From NCBI RefSeq assembly GCF_000744785.1, contig NZ_JQMO01000003.1, forward strand, positions 5,084,001 through 5,148,000: a DNA stretch of 64,000 bases, read 5' to 3'. Source of the DNA: Kitasatospora azatica KCTC 9699 (GTDB lineage Bacteria; Actinomycetota; Actinomycetes; Streptomycetales; Streptomycetaceae). The notes beneath the pieces are model-generated. The model did not search any database and was not told the DNA's origin. It was given only the letters and a program-made list of their open reading frames with translations. How positions within the stretch are numbered: the first letter of the stretch is position 1; the number at the start of each line of letters is the position of its first letter. The position numbers were made by a program, and so were the translations under genes. This document shows positions 7,768 to 16,891 of this stretch, in pieces.

Positions 7768-9018
7768 GTGCTCGAACGATCTTTCGCCCGGTGGTTGTCC
7801 CGCGTCCTGCCCGAACCCGGGCCGCAACGGGCGATGGTGGTGTCGAGCTTTGTGAACCGGGTGGGGAACGGCTTGTTCAACACCGCTTCGGTGCTGTACT
7901 TCACCCGCGTGGTGGGGTTGTCGCCGGGGCAGGTGGGCCTGGGGCTGACCATTGCGGGGGTGGTCGGGCTGCTCGCGGGGGTGCCGGCGGGCGAGTTGGC
8001 GGACCGGCGGGGGCCGAGGGCGGTGATGTTGCTGACCCTGGCGGTGCAGGCGGCGACCATGCTGGCGTTCGTCTTCGTCCGCGGCTGGGGCGCGTTCACC
8101 GCGATCGCGACGCTGGACCTGCTGGCGCTGTCGGCCAACAACGCGGCGCGCGGAGCCATGGTCGCACGGGTCGGCGGGGAGCGGCCGGCGGTGTTCCGGG
8201 CGAAGCTGCGGACCTTCGTGAACATCGGCGTGGTGCTTGGCACGGTCGGTGCCGGGTTCGCGGTGCAGATCGACACCCGGGCCGCGTACACCGCGCTGAT
8301 CCTGCTGAACGCCGCCAGCTACGTCGGCTGCGGGCTGTTCCTGCTGCGGGTGCCGGCCTATCCGGCGAGGCCGCGGCCGCCGCTGGAGCGCCGTTGGGCG
8401 GTGCTGCGGGACCGGCCGTTCGCGCTCTTCGCGGTGCTGGACGGGGCGATGGGACTGCAGTACCAGGTGGCTTCGCTGCTGCTGCCGATCTGGATCACCC
8501 TGCACACCGAGGCGCCGCGCTGGACGGTCGCGGCCGTCAACGCGCTCAACTCGGCGTTCTGCGTGCTGTTCCAGGTCAGGGTGGGCAGCAAGGTGGAGAC
8601 CACCGAGCAGGGCGGGCGGGGGTTCCGGCAGGCGGGGCTGCTCTTCCTGGTCAGCTGCCCGCTGATGGCACTGGCGGCCGATCTGCCCAGTGCGGCGGCG
8701 GTGCTGGTGCTCCTGCTGGCGATCGGCGTGCACAGCCTGGGCGAGGTGTGGCAGTCCTCGGCCGGGTTCACGCTCGGCTTCGGCCTGGCGCCCGAGCACG
8801 CCCAGGGGCAGTACCAGGGGCTGCTCGGGCTCGGCTTCGACACTGGACAGGCGCTCGCCCCGGCGGTGCTCACCACGGTCTGCCTGGGGCTCGGGCAAGG
8901 TGGCTGGGTGCTGCTCGGTCTCTTCTTCGCCGGGCTCGGACTGGCCGGCCCGCCGCTGGCCGCCTGGGCCGGGCGAACCCGGCCGGCGGCGCAGCCGGTG
9001 CAGACCCGAGTGGCTTGA
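7768..9018 (+). CDS. MFS transporter
   Basis: The protein has 416 residues with about 12 hydrophobic segments. The loop between helices 2 and 3 reads GELADRRGPRAVMLLTL, the major facilitator signature. The N-terminus is RSFARWLSRVLPEPGPQRAMVVSSFVNRVGNG, as in drug-efflux type MFS proteins of actinomycetes. The GTG at 7768 starts 9 bases after the GlcG-like gene. Export of a small molecule at the cell membrane is likely; the substrate is unknown. Confidence 0.88.
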   Translation: MLERSFARWLSRVLPEPGPQRAMVVSSFVNRVGNGLFNTASVLYFTRVVGLSPGQVGLGLTIAGVVGLLAGVPAGELADRRGPRAVMLLTLAVQAATMLAFVFVRGWGAFTAIATLDLLALSANNAARGAMVARVGGERPAVFRAKLRTFVNIGVVLGTVGAGFAVQIDTRAAYTALILLNAASYVGCGLFLLRVPAYPARPRPPLERRWAVLRDRPFALFAVLDGAMGLQYQVASLLLPIWITLHTEAPRWTVAAVNALNSAFCVLFQVRVGSKVETTEQGGRGFRQAGLLFLVSCPLMALAADLPSAAAVLVLLLAIGVHSLGEVWQSSAGFTLGFGLAPEHAQGQYQGLLGLGFDTGQALAPAVLTTVCLGLGQGGWVLLGLFFAGLGLAGPPLAAWAGRTRPAAQPVQTRVA

Positions 9019-9066
9019 GTGCCGGGGGGACGCCGGTCAGCGGGGCACCGGTCAAAGGGGCCGCCG

Positions 9067-9144
9067 TCAGCGGGCCGCGGCCCCGGACGGGACGGCGAGC
9101 CAGCTGTTGTCGTCCTCGCGGGTGGTGCGGGCACGGTGGTGCAT
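9067..9144 (-). CDS. 25-aa peptide ORF with strong ribosome-binding site
   Basis: The frame begins MHHRARTTREDDNSWLAVP and ends in GAAAR. AGGAGGAG stands 6 bases before the ATG, one of the best ribosome-binding sites in the window. Third positions are rich in G/C. It lies 34 bases downstream of the 56-aa secreted-peptide ORF on the same strand, and both face away from a TrmB-LuxR regulator. Both peptides contain D(T/N)SW. I do not recognise a family. A signalling or leader role is inference. Confidence 0.5.
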   Translation of the reverse strand: MHHRARTTREDDNSWLAVPSGAAAR

Positions 9145-9178
9145 GGTGTTCTCCTCCTGAGGGATGGGGGAGTGCGGG

Positions 9179-9349
9179 TCAGTAGCGCGGGGGCTTGTAG
9201 TGGTCGCCCCAGCTGGTGTCCGAGCCGGCCACCACCGTCCGGTGGGCTGCCGTGGCGGCCGAGTGCTGCCCGTGGGTCGTCGTCCCGGCGGTCAGCAGGG
9301 CGGCGGCGAGCAGCAGCAGAGTGCCGCTGCGGCGGAGGATCGAGGCCAT
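9179..9349 (-). CDS. 56-aa secreted peptide precursor
   Basis: The product starts MASILRRSGTLLLLAAALLTAG, a clear short Sec signal (two arginines then a leucine/alanine core). The remaining part ends VVAGSDTSWGDHYKPPRY. Cleavage after the ALLTAG or THG region would release a peptide of roughly 30 residues. CTGGAG lies about 9 bases before the ATG. It is the first gene of a small unit with the 25-aa ORF, divergent from the LuxR-type regulator. Function unknown; the layout suggests an exported signal or a small cell-surface peptide. Confidence 0.65.
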   Translation of the reverse strand: MASILRRSGTLLLLAAALLTAGTTTHGQHSAATAAHRTVVAGSDTSWGDHYKPPRY

Positions 9350-9430
9350 GGGCCGGCTCCAGAGTTTCGACAGGTCAGATGAGCTCCCGGCGAACGCCGT
9401 GGTCGGCCTGCCGGTCCCGGACGTCGGGAG

Positions 9431-9458
9431 TTGACACCCCGTCCGAGAGTCATAGTCC
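9431..9458 (+). promoter_or_regulatory. promoter candidate of TrmB-LuxR gene
   Basis: A perfect TTGACA (9431-9436) is followed after 16 bases by TAGTCC (9453-9458). It lies in the 198-base divergent region between the secreted-peptide ORF and the LuxR-type regulator and leaves a leader of about 85 bases before the GTG at 9548. Confidence 0.4.
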
Positions 9459-9547
9459 ACCCCGGCGGGGTGCCGCTGGTCCAGCGGTGATCAGTGGCAA
9501 TAGCGTGCATGGCAGGGAAGTTCGGGGGTCGCAAAGAGGGGTGATTC

Positions 9548-10606
9548 GTGCAGAACGGTACAGAACTCGGACAGCTGCCTACGCTTGATGAGACGGCTCT
9601 CACACTGTTCGACCATGTTCTGGCGCACGGGGTGCTTGACCTGGGCCGGATCGCCGCGATTCCGGACGGCGAGTTCGTCTCCGGCCTGCCCGATCTGGCA
9701 GCCGGCGAGCTCGAGCACGCCGCCGAGGTGCTGCTCGCGCTGCGCCTGCTGCGCCCCGCCCCCGGGCGGCCCGACCTGCTGATCCCGACCAGCCCCGAGG
9801 CCGCGGCCGCCGAGGCGCTCGGGCCGCTGGAGGCCCGGATCGCCGAGGCCAGCCGGCATGCCCAGGCGGTTCGGGACGAGCTGCAGGCGCTGATGCCGCG
9901 CTACCGCTCCTCGCTGCGCGAGCGCGGCCGACAGGCGGGCGGCGACCGGCTGCCGGACCTGCGCACCGTCTCCGCGATGCTCACCGAGGAGGCGGCCCGC
10001 TGCCGCGAGGAGGTGTTCACCATCCAGCCCGGCGGCGGCCGGCAGCCCGGACGGCTGGCCGAGGCGGTCAGCCGGGACTTGGCGATGCTGCAGCGCGGGG
10101 TCCGGATGCGCACCCTCTACCAGCACTCGGCGCGCAGCAACCTGGCCACCCAGGGCTATGTGGAGACCCTCACCGCGGGCGGCGCCGAGTACCGCACCGC
10201 TCCCGAACTCCCCGACCGGGCAGTGGTCTTCGACCGCTCGGTGGCCTTCCTGCCGACCCGCGCGGAGGACGGCACCGGCGACGGCGCGGTGCTGGTGCGC
10301 GACCCGGACATCGTCGCCTACCTGTGCCGGGTCTTCGACCAGCTCTGGGCCACCGCCACCCCGTTCCGCGGCAGCACCGAGGCCGCCTACCGGGAGGTCG
10401 GCGACAACCTGCGCCGGGCGCTGGTCGGGATGCTCGCCGAGGGCGCCAAGGACGAGGTGATCGCGCGCCGGCTCGGCATGTCGCTGCGCACCTGCCGCCG
10501 TCACATCGCAGAGGTCCTGCTCGCGGTGGGCGCCGAGAGCCGTTTCCAGGGCGGCGTCCTCGCCGAGCGTGCCGGGCTCACCAGGACCGACGCAGAGCCG
10601 AACTGA
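9548..10606 (+). CDS. LuxR-type regulator with TrmB-like N-terminal half
   Basis: The protein has 352 residues. The C-terminal 60 residues form a LuxR-type helix-turn-helix (DEVIARRLGMSLRTCRRHIAEVL). The N-terminal half has a predicted winged-helix start (DETALTLFDHVLAHGVLDLGRIAAI), a coiled helix (ARIAEASRHAQAVRDELQAL) and a central PLD-like segment (VRMRTLYQHSARSN...RTAPELPDRAVVFDRSVAFL). This is the TrmB/LuxR layout common in Streptomyces. The start is GTG after GAGGGG. It faces two small peptide ORFs, which are natural candidates for its target or its ligand. No response-regulator receiver domain is present. Confidence 0.85.
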   Translation: MQNGTELGQLPTLDETALTLFDHVLAHGVLDLGRIAAIPDGEFVSGLPDLAAGELEHAAEVLLALRLLRPAPGRPDLLIPTSPEAAAAEALGPLEARIAEASRHAQAVRDELQALMPRYRSSLRERGRQAGGDRLPDLRTVSAMLTEEAARCREEVFTIQPGGGRQPGRLAEAVSRDLAMLQRGVRMRTLYQHSARSNLATQGYVETLTAGGAEYRTAPELPDRAVVFDRSVAFLPTRAEDGTGDGAVLVRDPDIVAYLCRVFDQLWATATPFRGSTEAAYREVGDNLRRALVGMLAEGAKDEVIARRLGMSLRTCRRHIAEVLLAVGAESRFQGGVLAERAGLTRTDAEPN

Positions 10607-10626
10607 CGCTGTGTCAGAATCCGGGA

Positions 10627-11205
10627 ATGGACTTCTTCGACTCGATACCGCGCCCCGAGGAGCCGGCCGGGCCCGAGCGGCCGAAGCCGCCGGTCTGGAT
10701 GCGCCCGGACGATGTGATGCCGGTCAGCCTGCCGCTCACCCGGATGCTGCTGCGCAGTCCGAAGGTCGCCGTCTTCACCGATGGGCTGCGGGCCTACCCG
10801 GAGGGCTTCGAGTTCACCGTGCAGATTCGTTGGGCGCCGGGCGTGGCGCGGGACCGGCGCTCCGGCCCGTTCGGCTGGCACGGCGGGCGCCCGGACCAGC
10901 CGTCCGGCGACGAGCTGCGGTTCGGCGTGCTCTTCCCCGACGGCAGCCGGGCTGCGGCGGACGGCTTCCTGGGGCTGCGGTTGCGGGAGCAGGACGTCCG
11001 ACCACCGCTGATCCACGGGACCTCCGGTGGGGGCGGGAGCGGCACGTGGGAGCAGAAGTTCTGGGTCTGGGGCCTGCCCGAGACCGGACCGGTCACCCTG
11101 GTCTGTGCCTGGAGCGCCGAGGGGCTGGCCGAGCATCGGGTCGAGCTGGACGGTGACGCACTGCGGGCGGCCGCCGCGCAGGCCGAGTCCCTCTGGACCA
11201 CGTGA
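10627..11205 (+). CDS. conserved hypothetical protein (192 aa)
   Basis: The product starts MDFFDSIPRPEEPAGPERPKPPVW, has no membrane segment, and looks beta-rich in the middle (VFTDGLRAYPEGFEFTVQIRWAP, ELRFGVLFPDGS, WEQKFWVWGLPETGPVTLVCAW). Such proteins occur in Streptomyces without known role. It begins 20 bases after the regulator gene and may be cotranscribed, although a small dyad (CTGAC-GCTGT-GTCAG, 10603-10617) lies in that gap. I cannot assign a function. Confidence 0.75.
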   Translation: MDFFDSIPRPEEPAGPERPKPPVWMRPDDVMPVSLPLTRMLLRSPKVAVFTDGLRAYPEGFEFTVQIRWAPGVARDRRSGPFGWHGGRPDQPSGDELRFGVLFPDGSRAAADGFLGLRLREQDVRPPLIHGTSGGGGSGTWEQKFWVWGLPETGPVTLVCAWSAEGLAEHRVELDGDALRAAAAQAESLWTT

Positions 11206-11260
11206 TCACTGCCCCGCCATACTCGTGCAGGTCAGTTGTTGAGCGACAGGGGCGGGGCAC

Positions 11261-12472
11261 GTGCGGTTGGGACGAGTGGCAGTGGTGGGCGGCAGCATCG
11301 CGGGGTGCGCGGCCGCACTCGCCGTGGCGCGTGCCGGGGCCGAGCAGGTGGTGGTCTTCGAGCGCGCCCAGCACGAGCTGCAGGGGCGCGGTGTCGGAGT
11401 CGCCATGCACGCCGAGCGCTACGCCGAACTGGAGAGCCTCGGCTACCTCGACGCCGACATCCCGTGGGTCCGGGTGGAGCGGCGCGCCTGGGTGGTGCGC
11501 GACGGCGAGCGGCGTGCCGGGCGCCGGATCGGCGACCAGCCGTTCGGCTTCCGCACCTACAACTGGGGCAGCCTCTGGCAGGGGCTGCGCAACCGGATCC
11601 CCGAGTCGGTCGAGTACCGCGCCGGGGCCGGGGTGGCCGAGGTGCTGGCCGAGCCGGACGGGGCGCTGCTGCGGCTGGCCGACGGAACCGAGGAGCGGTT
11701 CGACCTGGTGGTCGGGGCGGACGGCTACCGCTCGCTGGTCCGGGCCGCCATCGAGCCGCAGGACCGGGCGCAGTACGGCGGTTACCTCGCCTGGCGCGGC
11801 ACCGTCCCCGTCGAGCTGCTGCCCGACGCGGCCGAGGCCTTTCCCGAGCTGGACGCGGCGACGGTCGTCTTCCCCGGCGGCCACATGATCGTGTACCGGA
11901 TCCCGGGTCCGGGCGGGACCGGCGAGGACATCAACTACGTGCTCTACACGACCCCGGAGCACGACAGCGAGCTGAACTTCGACGACCCCGAGGCGGCCTC
12001 GGGCCGTGGCCTCACCGAGAGCCTGCGTCGTCAGGAACTGGCGATCGCCGAGCGCCACTTCCCGCCCTTCTGGCAGGACGTCATCCGGCTCACCCCGCCC
12101 GACAAGGGCTTCATCCAGCCGATGTACGAGATGGCCGCCGCGCGGTACGCGTGCGGCCGGCTGGTGCTGCTCGGGGACGCCGCCACGGTGGCCCGCCCGC
12201 ACACCGGCAGCGGCGCGGTCAAGGCCCTGCAGGACGCCGGCGTGCTGGAGCGCGCGCTGCGTTCGGCCGCGACCGTGGAGGACGGGCTCGCCGACTACGA
12301 CGCCGAGCGGGCGCCGGTCGGGCAGGCGATGCTCCAGCTCGGCCAGCGGCTCGGGGTCAGCCACGTCCAGCAGACCCCGGACTGGTCGGGCATGGACCAG
12401 CAAGGGCTGGACGCCTGGTGGCAGACCGCGGGCGGTCAGGGCTTCGGCGGGCACGCGCTGCGCAAGGCCTGA
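11261..12472 (+). CDS. FAD-dependent monooxygenase (PHBH type)
   Basis: The protein has 403 residues. The N-terminal dinucleotide-binding motif is VAVVGGSIAGCAAALAVARAGA. The second FAD motif is RLVLLGDAATVARPHTGSGAVKALQDA, and DLVVGADGYRSLVR is the DG motif of aromatic hydroxylases. It therefore belongs to the group A flavoprotein hydroxylases, which use NAD(P)H and oxygen. The substrate is unknown. GTG 11261 places the FAD motif near residue 5, as usual. It converges on the 1451-aa gene with a gap of 30 bases. Confidence 0.9.
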   Translation: MRLGRVAVVGGSIAGCAAALAVARAGAEQVVVFERAQHELQGRGVGVAMHAERYAELESLGYLDADIPWVRVERRAWVVRDGERRAGRRIGDQPFGFRTYNWGSLWQGLRNRIPESVEYRAGAGVAEVLAEPDGALLRLADGTEERFDLVVGADGYRSLVRAAIEPQDRAQYGGYLAWRGTVPVELLPDAAEAFPELDAATVVFPGGHMIVYRIPGPGGTGEDINYVLYTTPEHDSELNFDDPEAASGRGLTESLRRQELAIAERHFPPFWQDVIRLTPPDKGFIQPMYEMAAARYACGRLVLLGDAATVARPHTGSGAVKALQDAGVLERALRSAATVEDGLADYDAERAPVGQAMLQLGQRLGVSHVQQTPDWSGMDQQGLDAWWQTAGGQGFGGHALRKA

Positions 12473-12502
12473 GCACGCGCCGCACCGGGAGCTGGCGGAG
12501 GG

Positions 12503-15500
12503 TCAGAACTCGAAGGTCTCCGCGAAGACCAGCCGGGGCCCGCCGGGCAGCCAGTTCCGCACGATCGTCGCGGGGTGGTGCGGAGCAGGATGCTCGCCCG
12601 GGACCTCACCTGGGAAGGACCCGGGGGCGTCCGGTTCCTGGAGCTTCTTGCTCTCCATCACGTCCGTGGCGAAGTGCTCGGACTCCCGGACGGCGATCCG
12701 GAACCGGCCGGGCTGGTGCCCTGCCGGCAGCGTGATCGTCCCGTGCCAGAGCTGCTGCTCCCCGGTGAGGCCGAGCGCCGCCTCCGGACGGTCGCCGACC
12801 AGCAGCGCCTGCACGTTCGTCACGGAGGCCGTGACGGACTGCCAACCGAGCGGGTCCGAGGTGCCCGGCAGGCGTTCCTGGACCATGACGTCGACCAGGT
12901 CTCGGGACGGGTTGAGGAGCGGTCCGTTGTGGTCGGTGAAGAAGTCGGAGGGCGAGGCGAACCCGGACTCCCAGGAGTTGTTGCGGTAGTGCCGTCCCTC
13001 GACCAGCAGGGTGAAGGCGTCCGGCCCGGCCGGATCGGGGGTCAGCGTGACCGTTCGCGGGGTCGGCAGGTTGACGAAGTCCGTCAGCACCGCCTCGGAG
13101 AGTTCCAGTCCCGGCAGCGAGTTGGGCTGGTAGCGAGCCAACGCCAGCCGCAGGAACGGCCAGTACGTCTGCTCCGGTGCGCCGGTCAGCTCGATGTCGC
13201 AGTACCAGAGCCCGCGCTGCTCATCGAACTGGACCGGGTGCCCGACCACCTCGACCAGGGTGCCGTTGGTCAGCGGGACGTCGTTGCGGGTGTCGACCGC
13301 GTTCGGGAAGTCGGACTCGGCCGGCCCGTGGGTCAGCGCCTCGGAGTTGAAGACCGGGTCGGCGCCCCAGTGGGTGACGAACGGGGCCAGCGGGGCCGGC
13401 TGCGGATAGTCCTGGCCGTCCGGGTCGCCGAGCAGGACGCCGAGCAACTCCCCGTCGCCGGAGGAGTACCACGGGCGAGCCAGGTAGACCCGGACACCGC
13501 CGGTGCGCCGGCTGGTCCGGGTGCCGTCCGGCGCGGTGCTGCGGGTCCAGCGGAAGGTCGGCAGCACCGAGACCACCACCGGCGCGGCCGGGCGTGCCGA
13601 ACTCGGGACGTCCACCTCGACGGTGTCGCCGCTGACGCCCACCCGGTTCGGGTCCGTCGCCACCTGCTCCGGCAGGTACTCGCAGAACCGGCTGACGCCC
13701 CGGGCCTGGTAGGCGATCCGGCGGTGCCGGGTGTCGCCGAACTCCTGGTTAGACAGGAAGGTGCGGCCCGACTCGTCGCCCGGTTCGGGGCCCTGGAGGG
13801 TGAGCAGGTCCACCGGGAACGGCTGGTAGCTCGCGATCGGCACCACCTCCGGGTCCTCGGTCGCGGGGACGATGGTGTCCTCGCCCTCGCCCGGCAGTGC
13901 CACCGGCAGGTCGAAGACCTGTGCGAAGCGCTGGACCGTCTGCGGACCGGTCGGGGTGTCCAACTGCTCGGTCCAGGAGGCGTGCAGCTCCACCTTGGCC
14001 GTGGTGGCGCCGTGCAGCCGGATCGTCCCGCTCAGGTAGGTGTTGGTCGCGCCGGCCCGGCGAAGGGTTCGCAGGTCCGCCTGGTTCAGCGCCGGCGCGC
14101 GCAGTGGGGCCTCGACCGCGTGCACCAGCCGCACGGTACGGAGCGGTGTGATCATCCGGTGGCCGCCGAGCAGCGCGGTCTCGATCTGGTCGGCGCTGAC
14201 CTGCTGCTGCCCGGGCTCGGTGACCCACCGCCACAGGCCCAGCTGGTCCAGGTCGGTGCTGTCGCTGGTCAGCGAGAGGTAGCAGCTCAGGCGCAGCGCG
14301 GCCTGCTGGCCGGGCCGCAGGAAGACGGTCAGCACCCGCGCCTGCGGATCCCAGCTGGGCGCAGGCGGCGCCGCCTCCAGGGTGTCCCCGGGCCCCGGGT
14401 CGGCCAGTTGGAGGCGCAGCGGCCGCCGGTCCGGCCAGCTGCCGGCGAAGTCCAGGTGCACCGAGGAGCCGCCGAGCGCCGCGAGGGTGGCGGGCAGCAA
14501 CGGGCTGCGGCCGAAGCCCAGTTGGCCCGCCTGGTTGAGCAGGCCCGCCGGGTCGGCGCTGCCGGCCAGGCCGGGCACCCCGAACAGCGCGACGCCGTGC
14601 GCCAGCGGATCGGGCAGGTAGGGGAGGGCCAACTGGTCCTCGTGGTGCAGCGCGTAGCCGTCCGGCACGACCTCCACGCCGGGCCCCGGGTCCAGCAGAC
14701 TGCCGTTCTCCCGGCGGGCGATCGCATAGGTCTGGTCGCAGCCGCCGCCGGTCCCGAAGGAGGCGTCGAACATCCCGTGGGCCTCGGCCATCAGCTGGGA
14801 GGTCTTGGGCGGCACCAGGTGGCGGTCGCAGCCGGCCCGGTAGAGCCGCCCGCCGGTCTGTGCGGTGAGCAGGCTCGCGTAGTCCGTGGCGCTGCTCCCG
14901 GCCCGACTGCGGATCACCAGGTGCTCCAGCGACTCGCCCTCGGTGTATTGCTCGCGCGGGACCAGCACCGGGGCCGGCACCGGTTCGAACCGCCCGTAGC
15001 GCAACTCCGTGTCGCCGCTGGGCAGTACCGGCAGGGCCTGGAGGTCCTGCGCGACGGCGTGCAGCCGGTCGGTGGCCTCGTCCGGTGTCAGGCAGTTGCC
15101 CGCCACGTCGACCACCCGGGCGCGGAACCGGTAGCCGCGGCCGAACCGCAGCCGGGGCAGGCTCCCCGGCTTGGCCAGGAAGGAGGTCCGCAGCGGGGTG
15201 CTGGGCTGCGGCGGGTCGGCGGGGGCCGGCACCGACGGGTCCTGCGCGGGACTGCCCGGCCGGGGCGCGGCCATGCTCCAGCCCTGCCAGTGCAGCAGTG
15301 ACTCGTGGATGTGCAGCGGGGCGGTCGGGTCGGGCTCGATGCCGTCGGGACCGGGCCGGCGGGTGATCGCGACCTGGACGGTGCCCTCGTCGGTGAGGGG
15401 CGGCAGGCTCGGGCCGTCCGGCTGATCGGGGAGGGTGTAGGTGCCGTTGCGCCAGTGCAGCGACTGCCACGATCCGGTCGCGGTGTCCTGCACGTCGAAG

Positions 15501-16858
15501 CGGTAGCCCCGGGTGAGGTCCTCGGCGAAGAAGGTCACCGGGTGACCGTCCGTCAGGTCGGTGTGGTGACCGGCGGCCGTCGCGATCCGGTTCATCAGCA
15601 GCAGGCCGTGGCCGCTGCGCGCGATGCTCACCCCGCTGGTGCGCAGTGCCGGGACGCGGACCGGCTCGGCATCTTGGTCGGGCACCGTGGCGGCCAGCCC
15701 GAGCACCTTGAAACCGCCGCCGTCGACGTCCAGTTGCACCGCCTGGTACTGCGGCTCGCCGCTCTCCTGCAGGGCCAGGTTGAGCAGTCGGCGGACGGAC
15801 TCGGTGGGCGCCGGAGCACCGGCGGGCGCGGTGGAGGTGGCCGGGGCGGGGGCGGTCTCGAAAGTGTCGACGCCCTCCAGCAGGTAGGCGGTGGCCGGGC
15901 TCACCGAACTGTCGGCCAGTGGTGGATTGAGGACGGGGACCACCTGGAGCGTCTGCGGGGTGGCCGGGCTGCTGGCGGAGAGCGGCAGTTGGTGGTGGCT
16001 GGGGAGTTCGAGGTCGATCACCAGTCCGAGCCGGCGCAGCAGCGGTGGGAAGTCCAGCAGGAGGGTGAGCAGCTGATGGAAGGTCAGCTTGGGGACCGGC
16101 TGGTTCGACGGCGGTGCCGTCCCGGAGCCGGGCGGCGCCTGGTGGAAGGCGGCGAGCTGGGCCAGCGGGTCCGCGGCGGCCGGCAGCACCGGGGTCGGCG
16201 CGCTCGGGTCGAGCTCGGCCAGCCGGGCGGCCAGCGCGGCGGCGTCGGCGACCCGGGCCGCCAGCTCGGTGCGTCCGTCGGGGCGCAGCAGGTTGTCGGC
16301 CGCGGCGTGGTGCAGGGCGCGGAGCCGGGTCCCGTCCTGCTCGTCGGCCAGTGCTGCCCCGGCGAAGGCCGGGTGCGGCACGCCCGGCGGGGCGGGGGAG
16401 ACCGCTGCGACCAGCCGACCGTACGCCCGCTGGACACTCGAACCGGTCAGGTTCAGAGCCGAGTTGTCGGTGGCGAGCAGGCGGTGCCCTTGCTTGATGG
16501 TGGCGTGCACCTCGGCCACGGGGTAGCTGCTGTAGACCCGGGAGTCGGCCAGCTGTTCGGGCGCGGGCGGGTCGCCGACCACGCAGCCGCCGAACAGGGC
16601 GCGCCACAGGTCCGACTCGGGTGGCGGGCCGATCCTGGTCGCGGGAGTCGACAGGCCCGCGGCCGTCACCGTGAAGCCGACCTGCCCGGAGTTCAGCCGG
16701 GCCGGCCAGTCGGCGAAGTCGCCGCTGAGCGGATCGTCCGGCTGGTCCGACTGCAACTGCGGTGAGACCAGCACCGAGAGCTGCGGCCGGCGGTCGCTGG
16801 GGACGCCGGTGATGCCGTTCGGCAGCGCGGTCCAGACGATCGTCTGACGAAGCGTCAT
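12503..16858 (-). CDS. giant hypothetical protein (1451 aa)
   Basis: I do not recognise a named family. The protein starts MTLRQTIVWTALPNGI and has no signal peptide or membrane helix. It looks beta-rich with long proline/alanine linkers (for example around 325-350). Short immunoglobulin-like strings such as RFRARVVDVAGNCLTPDEA and LRLRFGRGYRF suggest surface or structural domains, and several YWPFLRLALARYQPNS-type segments recur near the end. It starts 33 bases after the stop of the 942-aa gene, with AGGAA before the ATG, so the two are an operon. No lytic, toxin or transport motif was seen. Codon bias is normal for the genome. Confidence 0.8.
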   Translation of the reverse strand: MTLRQTIVWTALPNGITGVPSDRRPQLSVLVSPQLQSDQPDDPLSGDFADWPARLNSGQVGFTVTAAGLSTPATRIGPPPESDLWRALFGGCVVGDPPAPEQLADSRVYSSYPVAEVHATIKQGHRLLATDNSALNLTGSSVQRAYGRLVAAVSPAPPGVPHPAFAGAALADEQDGTRLRALHHAAADNLLRPDGRTELAARVADAAALAARLAELDPSAPTPVLPAAADPLAQLAAFHQAPPGSGTAPPSNQPVPKLTFHQLLTLLLDFPPLLRRLGLVIDLELPSHHQLPLSASSPATPQTLQVVPVLNPPLADSSVSPATAYLLEGVDTFETAPAPATSTAPAGAPAPTESVRRLLNLALQESGEPQYQAVQLDVDGGGFKVLGLAATVPDQDAEPVRVPALRTSGVSIARSGHGLLLMNRIATAAGHHTDLTDGHPVTFFAEDLTRGYRFDVQDTATGSWQSLHWRNGTYTLPDQPDGPSLPPLTDEGTVQVAITRRPGPDGIEPDPTAPLHIHESLLHWQGWSMAAPRPGSPAQDPSVPAPADPPQPSTPLRTSFLAKPGSLPRLRFGRGYRFRARVVDVAGNCLTPDEATDRLHAVAQDLQALPVLPSGDTELRYGRFEPVPAPVLVPREQYTEGESLEHLVIRSRAGSSATDYASLLTAQTGGRLYRAGCDRHLVPPKTSQLMAEAHGMFDASFGTGGGCDQTYAIARRENGSLLDPGPGVEVVPDGYALHHEDQLALPYLPDPLAHGVALFGVPGLAGSADPAGLLNQAGQLGFGRSPLLPATLAALGGSSVHLDFAGSWPDRRPLRLQLADPGPGDTLEAAPPAPSWDPQARVLTVFLRPGQQAALRLSCYLSLTSDSTDLDQLGLWRWVTEPGQQQVSADQIETALLGGHRMITPLRTVRLVHAVEAPLRAPALNQADLRTLRRAGATNTYLSGTIRLHGATTAKVELHASWTEQLDTPTGPQTVQRFAQVFDLPVALPGEGEDTIVPATEDPEVVPIASYQPFPVDLLTLQGPEPGDESGRTFLSNQEFGDTRHRRIAYQARGVSRFCEYLPEQVATDPNRVGVSGDTVEVDVPSSARPAAPVVVSVLPTFRWTRSTAPDGTRTSRRTGGVRVYLARPWYSSGDGELLGVLLGDPDGQDYPQPAPLAPFVTHWGADPVFNSEALTHGPAESDFPNAVDTRNDVPLTNGTLVEVVGHPVQFDEQRGLWYCDIELTGAPEQTYWPFLRLALARYQPNSLPGLELSEAVLTDFVNLPTPRTVTLTPDPAGPDAFTLLVEGRHYRNNSWESGFASPSDFFTDHNGPLLNPSRDLVDVMVQERLPGTSDPLGWQSVTASVTNVQALLVGDRPEAALGLTGEQQLWHGTITLPAGHQPGRFRIAVRESEHFATDVMESKKLQEPDAPGSFPGEVPGEHPAPHHPATIVRNWLPGGPRLVFAETFEF

Positions 16859-16891
16859 ATCGGTTCCTGTTCTTGACAGAAGGCTCGACGG

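Noticed and set aside
6907..8898. Long minus-strand open frame opposite the aminotransferase, GlcG-like and MFS genes
   Set aside because: Arginine/histidine/glutamine-rich antisense translation without any motif; the three plus-strand genes are well supported.
12575..15301. 908-codon plus-strand frame opposite the 1451-aa gene
   Set aside because: Antisense of a strongly biased gene. The minus frame has the better start site and is in an operon, although neither frame shows a known domain, so some doubt remains.
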